Source of the DNA: Prolixibacteraceae bacterium
GTDB lineage: Bacteria; Bacteroidota; Bacteroidia; Bacteroidales; Prolixibacteraceae
Length of the DNA stretch: 19,395 nt
NCBI GenBank assembly: GCA_003457135.1
Contig: DMSQ01000035.1
Location: 1 to 19,395, forward strand
Direction of reading: 5' to 3'
Below, piece after piece: positions 14,599-19,395 of this stretch (the stretch's first letter is position 1; each line of letters begins with the position of its first letter). The notes under the pieces are model-generated. The model was not told the origin of the DNA. It made no database searches and worked only from the letters and a program-made list of their open reading frames with translations. Made by a program: the position numbers and the translations under genes.

Positions 14599-15054
14599 AT
14601 GAAACACGTTTTTATATCCATATTAGTCATTTCAATTGTGTGGTTAGTTGCTTGTACAGAACAGGTAGAAATGAGTCAGGACAATTGCCTGAAATATGCC
14701 GAACTGGATTATTCGAATTACGATAGCCTTAAAACAGATCCTATAACTGTGATCAGCGCAAAAGTTGATGGCGATTGCTTGCTACTCAATCTTCAGTATG
14801 GCGGCGGGTGTAAAGAGCATCAGGTTAATCTGGCATTAACTCTGCCCGAATGCGGAACTCCTCCCCTTCCGCCTCCAACCTTCGAAATAAGGCACAATGC
14901 AAACGGCGATGTGTGTAAAGCTTTAATTACAAAGGATTACAGCTTCGATATATTTGGAATCAAGGAAAAAGGTAAAAGTCAGACAGAATTTATTCTGAAT
15001 ACAAAAAACTCTTCAGGAGTATGGCAAAGTACCACTTACACCTATAAATATTGA
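14599..15054 (+). CDS. Cys-rich lipoprotein of unknown function
   Basis: The 151-residue protein has a lipoprotein signal with lipobox LVAC (Cys19). The mature part has five further cysteines (residues 30, 60, 71, 85 and 106), suggesting disulphides in an exported beta-rich domain. Recognisable stretches are GDCLLLNLQYGGGCKEHQVN and EIRHNANGDVCKALITKDYS. I recall similar 'GGC-x-EH ... HNANGD-x-C' patterns in uncharacterised Bacteroidota lipoproteins but cannot name a family. A Pro-rich hinge, GTPPLPPPT, lies between them. The ATG directly follows the stop of the 71-residue PrcB_C-like ORF, with no gap, so it is co-translated. Its position after a serpin suggests an envelope role in protease control, which is inference only. 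Confidence 0.72.
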   Translation: MKHVFISILVISIVWLVACTEQVEMSQDNCLKYAELDYSNYDSLKTDPITVISAKVDGDCLLLNLQYGGGCKEHQVNLALTLPECGTPPLPPPTFEIRHNANGDVCKALITKDYSFDIFGIKEKGKSQTEFILNTKNSSGVWQSTTYTYKY

Positions 15055-15117
15055 AATCATCCGCCAAATTTTAACAGTATATAACTGAATTGAATCTAAA
15101 CTGAATTAATAGGTTGT

Positions 15118-15125
15118 TATATTTG
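15118..15125 (+). promoter_or_regulatory. -7 promoter element for the PAP2/GT39 pair
   Basis: TATATTTG matches TAnnTTTG exactly, 38 bases before the TTG start of the PAP2 gene. No good TTTG lies 19-21 bases upstream; the nearest TTG is about 25 bases away. Sequence match only. Confidence 0.38.
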
Positions 15126-15163
15126 CTGAATATTTTATTTTTAGAATTTAATATCTGAGCAAA

Positions 15164-15829
15164 TTGGCAAGAATTCAAAAAGTTATCAGCGACAATGTTT
15201 TCTTTATTCTTCCATTTATCCTGATTATTGTTTCTGCTGCGTTTTTTCTGGGAATTTACGGGAACAACAGCATTTTTCTCTATTTAAACAGGATTCATTC
15301 ACCAGTCGCCGATTATCTATTTCTGAAAATCACACATCTGGGAGACGGAACGGTTGCATTTCTGCTGGTGTTGATTTTGCTTTGGATTTCTCTTCGCGAA
15401 GCCTTGACTTTTCTGACAATAACACTAATTCTTATCATCATTGTAACCATTCTGAAAAGAGGCATTTTCCCGGAATTAGATCGTCCGGCCGGATATTTTG
15501 AAACTTCAGAAGTTATCCGGCTGATCAATGGTTATGATCCACCCAGGCGATATACTTTTCCATCGGGCCATTCAGCAACTGTTTACAGCATTTTCCTGTA
15601 TTTGTCGTTTTTAATCCGGAGACAATGGTTGAAATTTACATTATTCCTGATTGCGTTTTCAGTAAGTTATTCACGCATTTATCTTTCGGCCCATTTCCCT
15701 GCCGACGCGGTTGCAGGGAGCTTAATTGCCGTAACAATAACCATTTTGTGCTATTCTGTCAGCCGGCAAATACAGAACTCATGGTTCGACAAAAAACTGA
15801 TGCTTAAACCTAAAATTCAATTCCGATAG
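15164..15829 (+). CDS. PAP2-superfamily membrane phosphatase
   Basis: The 221-residue protein has about six membrane helices and the three PAP2/acid-phosphatase motifs. Motif 1 is KRGIFPELDRP (residues 98-108), motif 2 PSGH (133-136) and motif 3 SRIYLSAHFPAD (170-181, with the catalytic His177 and Asp181). Motif 1 has eight residues between Lys98 and Arg107 in place of the canonical six. Members dephosphorylate lipid phosphates such as undecaprenyl pyrophosphate, phosphatidate or lipid A on the periplasmic face. The start is TTG; an in-frame stop lies five codons upstream and no ATG is available before the first helix. Nine bases separate it from the GT39 gene, so they likely form an operon acting on the same lipid-linked pathway. 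Its exact substrate cannot be determined from the motifs. Confidence 0.87.
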   Translation: MARIQKVISDNVFFILPFILIIVSAAFFLGIYGNNSIFLYLNRIHSPVADYLFLKITHLGDGTVAFLLVLILLWISLREALTFLTITLILIIIVTILKRGIFPELDRPAGYFETSEVIRLINGYDPPRRYTFPSGHSATVYSIFLYLSFLIRRQWLKFTLFLIAFSVSYSRIYLSAHFPADAVAGSLIAVTITILCYSVSRQIQNSWFDKKLMLKPKIQFR

Positions 15830-15838
15830 CCACCCAAT

Positions 15839-17491
15839 ATGATACAAAATATTTCCATTGAAAACCAGATCAGATTTTTCATTATTCTAATCAGCCTTTT
15901 GTTGTTTCTGCCGTTTAATGGATTGGTCCATCTGTTCGATTGGGATGAAATCAATTTTGCCGAATCGGCCCGCGAAATGATCGTGACCGGCGATTACAGT
16001 ACCGTTCGCATCAATTTCATCCCCTTCTGGGAAAAACCGCCACTCTATATCTGGATGCAGGTTTTAAGTATGAAACTTTTCGGAATCAATGAGTTTGCTG
16101 CACGGTTTCCGAACGCAGTTTGCGGTATGATCTCATTACTGGCACTTTTCGAAATCGGGAGAGGATTGAGAAATTACAAATTTGGAATGATTTGGGTCTT
16201 GGCATACGGAGCATCAGTTCTTCCATTTCTATATTTCAAATCAGGTATAATTGACCCGTGGTTCAACCTTTTTATTTTCTCTTCCCTGCATTTTGCGTTT
16301 AAACACATTGCCCTTCGTGAAACCAATCGGAAGGGTTTTCAGCCTGTGGTATTATCGGCAATTATTCTTGGCCTGGCTGTTCTGACCAAAGGTCCTGTAG
16401 CCATTTTGTTATTTGGCGCATCAATTTTTCTATTTCTTTTGCTTGAACGAAAATTCAAATTGTTGAAGGTTGTTGATGTTTTGATATTTAGCTTGCTGCT
16501 GTTCTTAACCGGAGGGGCCTATCATTTGTATCAGATATTGATTGGCAACTGGCAACTGGTGTATGATTTTTTTATCTATCAAATCCGTCTCATGAAGACA
16601 GAAGATGCCGGTCATGGCGGCAGTTTTTTTTATCATCCGGTTGTGTTGTTTATTGGTGTCTTTCCAACTTCCATACTTGCGCTGAATGCCCTGTTTAAAA
16701 AAGGCAGTGTTAACAACAGCTACCGGAAACTGATGGTCATTTTGTTCTGGGTTGTGCTGATCATTTTTTCGCTGATAAAAACCAAAATTGTTCATTACAG
16801 CTCATTATGCTATTTCCCGCTCAGTTACCTGGCGGCTATTACCATTTACGACATTTCTTTTAATAAACTGAAAATTAACAAACTGAGCAAAGTAATTATC
16901 ATAGTGGTCGGGATTGTATATGCCATAAGTCCGGGTCTGATTCAGATCGTCGCAACCGCCCTTTCTCCAGAATTTTTGAGCCAATATATCAAAGATGATT
17001 TTGCAATCGCATGTATTGACACAGCAGTGAATTGGAGTGGATTTGAGTTTCTTACCGGTTTGGCATTTGCTGTTGTTCTGGTCATTTCAGTTTATTACTT
17101 ACACGGGCTTAAACAAGTTTTGATGCTTTACTTTAGTACCGCGTTGTTTATATTCCTGTTCATGTTTCTGATCGTACCAAAAATTGAAAAATATTCGCAA
17201 GGGCCAGCCATCGAATTTATTTCAGAATTTAAAGACCAGCCGGTTTGGGTTTCAACCTTAGGATATAAAAGCTATGCACCGTATTTTTATTCAGCCAAGA
17301 CTCAAAGAGCCTGCCTGGAAGGCGATGAACAGGAATTTCTGTTGACTGGCAACGTTGATCGCCCGGTCTATTTTGTTGTTAAAGTAACAGCCATGCAATC
17401 CATTATCGGTCAATACACGCAACTCGAATTTGTAAAGAAAAAAGGTGGTTTTGCATTGCTCAAACGAATTGACATTCGGGTTGAAAATTAA
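15839..17491 (+). CDS. GT39-family (ArnT-like) integral membrane glycosyltransferase
   Basis: The 550-residue GT-C fold enzyme has around 11-12 membrane helices and a C-terminal soluble part of ~100 residues. The first periplasmic loop carries the expected acidic motif DWDE at 34-37, followed by FAESAREMIVTGD. Further along are FWEKPPLYIW (63-72) and FGINEFAARFPNA, the GT39/ArnT signature. Such enzymes move a sugar from a polyprenyl-phosphate donor to a lipid or protein acceptor on the periplasmic side. ArnT itself adds aminoarabinose to lipid A, but the acceptor here is unknown. TKGPVAILLF (~180-190) is also characteristic. The gene sits 9 bases behind the PAP2 phosphatase, which could regenerate or modify the lipid carrier or acceptor. 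The start ATG at 15839 gives a typical N-in first helix. Confidence 0.87.
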   Translation: MIQNISIENQIRFFIILISLLLFLPFNGLVHLFDWDEINFAESAREMIVTGDYSTVRINFIPFWEKPPLYIWMQVLSMKLFGINEFAARFPNAVCGMISLLALFEIGRGLRNYKFGMIWVLAYGASVLPFLYFKSGIIDPWFNLFIFSSLHFAFKHIALRETNRKGFQPVVLSAIILGLAVLTKGPVAILLFGASIFLFLLLERKFKLLKVVDVLIFSLLLFLTGGAYHLYQILIGNWQLVYDFFIYQIRLMKTEDAGHGGSFFYHPVVLFIGVFPTSILALNALFKKGSVNNSYRKLMVILFWVVLIIFSLIKTKIVHYSSLCYFPLSYLAAITIYDISFNKLKINKLSKVIIIVVGIVYAISPGLIQIVATALSPEFLSQYIKDDFAIACIDTAVNWSGFEFLTGLAFAVVLVISVYYLHGLKQVLMLYFSTALFIFLFMFLIVPKIEKYSQGPAIEFISEFKDQPVWVSTLGYKSYAPYFYSAKTQRACLEGDEQEFLLTGNVDRPVYFVVKVTAMQSIIGQYTQLEFVKKKGGFALLKRIDIRVEN

Positions 17492-17605
17492 TTCACTTCA
17501 TTTGTAATTCTGAACAATGGAAAGTTACCTATTTGTTTGTATTATGACAAGCCACCCTATTAAATCTTGTCTGAAAAAGTTCTAAAACATTCTAAAAATA
17601 AACGT

Positions 17606-19395
17606 ATGATCAAATTCAGATTTATCCTGATCATTGCACTGTTGCAGATTTCAGGAATGGTTTTCAGCCAGAATCCGTTAAACCAGCCTGCCCCAACTGA
17701 TCCGGCAGTCCGCATCGGCAAGCTTTCGAACGGATTAACGTATTACATCCGTCACAACGAAGAGCCCAAAGAAAGGGCAAGTTTCTACATCATTCAGAAT
17801 GTAGGTGCGTTACTCGAGAATGATGACCAAAATGGTTTGGCGCATTTCCTGGAACACATGGCCTTTAACGGCACAAAGCATTTTCCGGGAAAAGGGATTA
17901 TCAACACGCTCGAAAAACATGGAGTGCAATTTGGCCGGAATATCAATGCCGGCACTGGTCATACCGAAACAGTTTACAACCTAAGCGATATTCCTATAAA
18001 ACACGAAGGATTGATTGATACTTGTTTACTGGTGCTACACGATTGGTCACATTTTCTCCTGCTGACTGACGGGGAAATTAATGCAGAACGCGGTGTAATT
18101 ACAGAAGAATGGAGAACCGGGATGAATGCATCAAGGCGAATGTTTAATAAATATTTAAAAGTACTGCTCGAAGGTTCAAAATACACAAAACGCGATGTTA
18201 TTGGCGATACAAGTATTATTAAAAACTTTAAATCCGAAACACTCCGGAATTTTTATCACGACTGGTATCGTACCGATTTACAGGCATTAGCCATTGTTGG
18301 CGACATAGATATAGATGCAGTTGAGCAAAAAGTAAAAACTTTGTTCTCGAATATTCCGGCGGTTGAAAATGCGCCCAAACGCGAATTTTATGAAGTTCCT
18401 GCCCATAAAGAACCTCTTTATGTACTAGCCACCGACAAAGAAGCAAGCAGCAATTCAGTTTCTCTTTACATTAAACACAGAGCCCCCGAAGCTTCGGAAA
18501 AAACTCTTGGGTATCTCCGGAATCAAACGATTCAGACACTTTTTGGAATGATGGCCCGTGACCGGATTACTGAACTACTGCAAAAAGGAGTACCCCCATT
18601 CGTTTCAGGAAATATTGGCTACAGCGAATTTGTAAGAGGATACGACGTTTTTTTAGTTTCGACAAGTTCAAAACCCGATCAGGACGATTTAGCATTTAAA
18701 TCTATTTATACCGAAGCCCAACGAATTTACAAGCATGGTTTTACTCCCGGAGAACTCGAAAGAGCTAAAACAAACCTGTTGACTTCGTATGAAAGCCGCT
18801 ATAAACAACGGGATAAAATCAATAACGATCAGTTTGCCGACGATATTCAAAATCATTATCTGACAGGCGAACCACTTACATCCATTGATTTTGACTGGGA
18901 ATTTATCCAGAAAATACTTCCAACCATTTCCGTTGAAGATGTTTCGACACAGGCTAAAAACTGGATGACTCCTGAAAACCGCGTGATTGTGGTAATAGGA
19001 CCAGACAAACCGGAAGCTAAGCATCTTTCGAAAGAACAGGCTTTGACTATTATGGCTGATGTTGAAAATAGTCCGATTGAACCTTATGCCGACAAGGCAG
19101 TCTCAACAAATCTGATCAGCAAAGAATTGAAAGGCTCCAAAGTAAAAAGCGAAAAGAAACTTCCGGAGTTTAATGCCGTTGAATGGACTTTGGGTAACGA
19201 GACCAAAGTTGTTTTCCGCAATGCCGACTACGAAAAAGACCAGGTTTCGCTCGTTGCTATGAGTAATGGCGGAAGTTCTAAGGTGAATGACGATAAAGCA
19301 GCCTCAGCCATGATGCTCAACGCATTTATCGGTTCGTTCGGGGTAGGCGATTACGATGCCACAGCCCTGAAAAAAGCGCTGACAGGGAAAAAAGT
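17606..19395 (+). CDS. M16-family zinc metallopeptidase, secreted (3' end outside window)
   Basis: The open frame runs from ATG 17606 to the window end without a stop (596 complete codons). The product begins with a Sec signal peptide ending around VFSQ (residue ~22). The inverted zinc motif HFLEH is at residues 80-84 in GLAHFLEHMAFNGT. The third zinc ligand is probably Glu161 in AERGVITEEW, 77 residues after His84 as in pitrilysin and insulysin. Asn at the NINAGTGHTETVYNL stretch (~112-126) fits the family. The first catalytic half and its C-terminal M16_C domain (to ~410) are followed by the start of a second, normally inactive half (NAVEWTLGNETKVVF). Family members of this type are ~930 residues, so about a third is missing. 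It degrades peptides in the periplasm or at the surface. Confidence 0.9.
   Translation, partial: MIKFRFILIIALLQISGMVFSQNPLNQPAPTDPAVRIGKLSNGLTYYIRHNEEPKERASFYIIQNVGALLENDDQNGLAHFLEHMAFNGTKHFPGKGIINTLEKHGVQFGRNINAGTGHTETVYNLSDIPIKHEGLIDTCLLVLHDWSHFLLLTDGEINAERGVITEEWRTGMNASRRMFNKYLKVLLEGSKYTKRDVIGDTSIIKNFKSETLRNFYHDWYRTDLQALAIVGDIDIDAVEQKVKTLFSNIPAVENAPKREFYEVPAHKEPLYVLATDKEASSNSVSLYIKHRAPEASEKTLGYLRNQTIQTLFGMMARDRITELLQKGVPPFVSGNIGYSEFVRGYDVFLVSTSSKPDQDDLAFKSIYTEAQRIYKHGFTPGELERAKTNLLTSYESRYKQRDKINNDQFADDIQNHYLTGEPLTSIDFDWEFIQKILPTISVEDVSTQAKNWMTPENRVIVVIGPDKPEAKHLSKEQALTIMADVENSPIEPYADKAVSTNLISKELKGSKVKSEKKLPEFNAVEWTLGNETKVVFRNADYEKDQVSLVAMSNGGSSKVNDDKAASAMMLNAFIGSFGVGDYDATALKKALTGKK

Overview
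The window looks like a chromosomal segment of a Bacteroidota bacterium, probably class Bacteroidia (a Marinilabiliales or Prolixibacteraceae-like lineage is a guess). Four lines of evidence support this. There are several close matches to the Bacteroidota -7 promoter element TAnnTTTG, and Shine-Dalgarno sequences are largely absent. Two ECF sigma-factor modules are present. Lipoproteins and outer-membrane barrels typical of the phylum are common. The TGS/ThrRS-like nucleoside kinase and LVIVD-repeat protein are also characteristic. No rRNA, tRNA, CRISPR array, integrase or transposase was seen.

Left block, minus strand (165-6887): a MltD-like lytic transglycosylase lipoprotein, then a palindrome-rich gap, then uvrA, a DinD-like Bro-N protein, and a nucleoside kinase with a threonyl-tRNA-synthetase-like N-terminal half. 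The uvrA/DinD-like pair gives this block a DNA-damage flavour. The 5' gap of uvrA holds at least six inverted repeats, two of them REP-like hairpins in mirror orientation.

Middle block: a plus-strand ECF sigma factor overlaps a four-helix membrane protein, its likely anti-sigma partner (7037-8135). A complex inverted repeat resembling a MITE follows, then a bidirectional terminator. Beyond it, on the minus strand, lie an outer-membrane barrel protein and an LVIVD-repeat lipoprotein (8503-10564). Upstream of those is the most notable module, an ECF sigma factor overlapping by ATGA a 487-residue protein (10815-12835). That protein reads as cytoplasmic anti-sigma segment, one inner-membrane helix, about 165 residues of periplasmic linker, and an outer-membrane beta-barrel. 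This matches the architecture of the dual membrane-spanning anti-sigma factors (Dma/Das) described in Bacteroides thetaiotaomicron.

Right block, plus strand (13128-19395): divergent from the sigma/barrel module runs a serpin lipoprotein, a 71-residue ORF resembling only the core of the PrcB C-terminal domain, and a Cys-rich lipoprotein abutting it. The first and second are protease-related by family, so the three may form a protease-control cluster. Then come a PAP2-family phosphatase and a GT39 (ArnT-like) glycosyltransferase, nine bases apart, plausibly acting on polyprenyl-phosphate or lipid substrates at the inner membrane. The last gene is a secreted M16 zinc protease cut off by the window end.

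Overall the window is an envelope-centred region (cell-wall turnover, envelope sensing, protease inhibition, lipid/sugar modification, secreted proteolysis) next to a DNA-repair block. The functional links between blocks are inferences from gene order.
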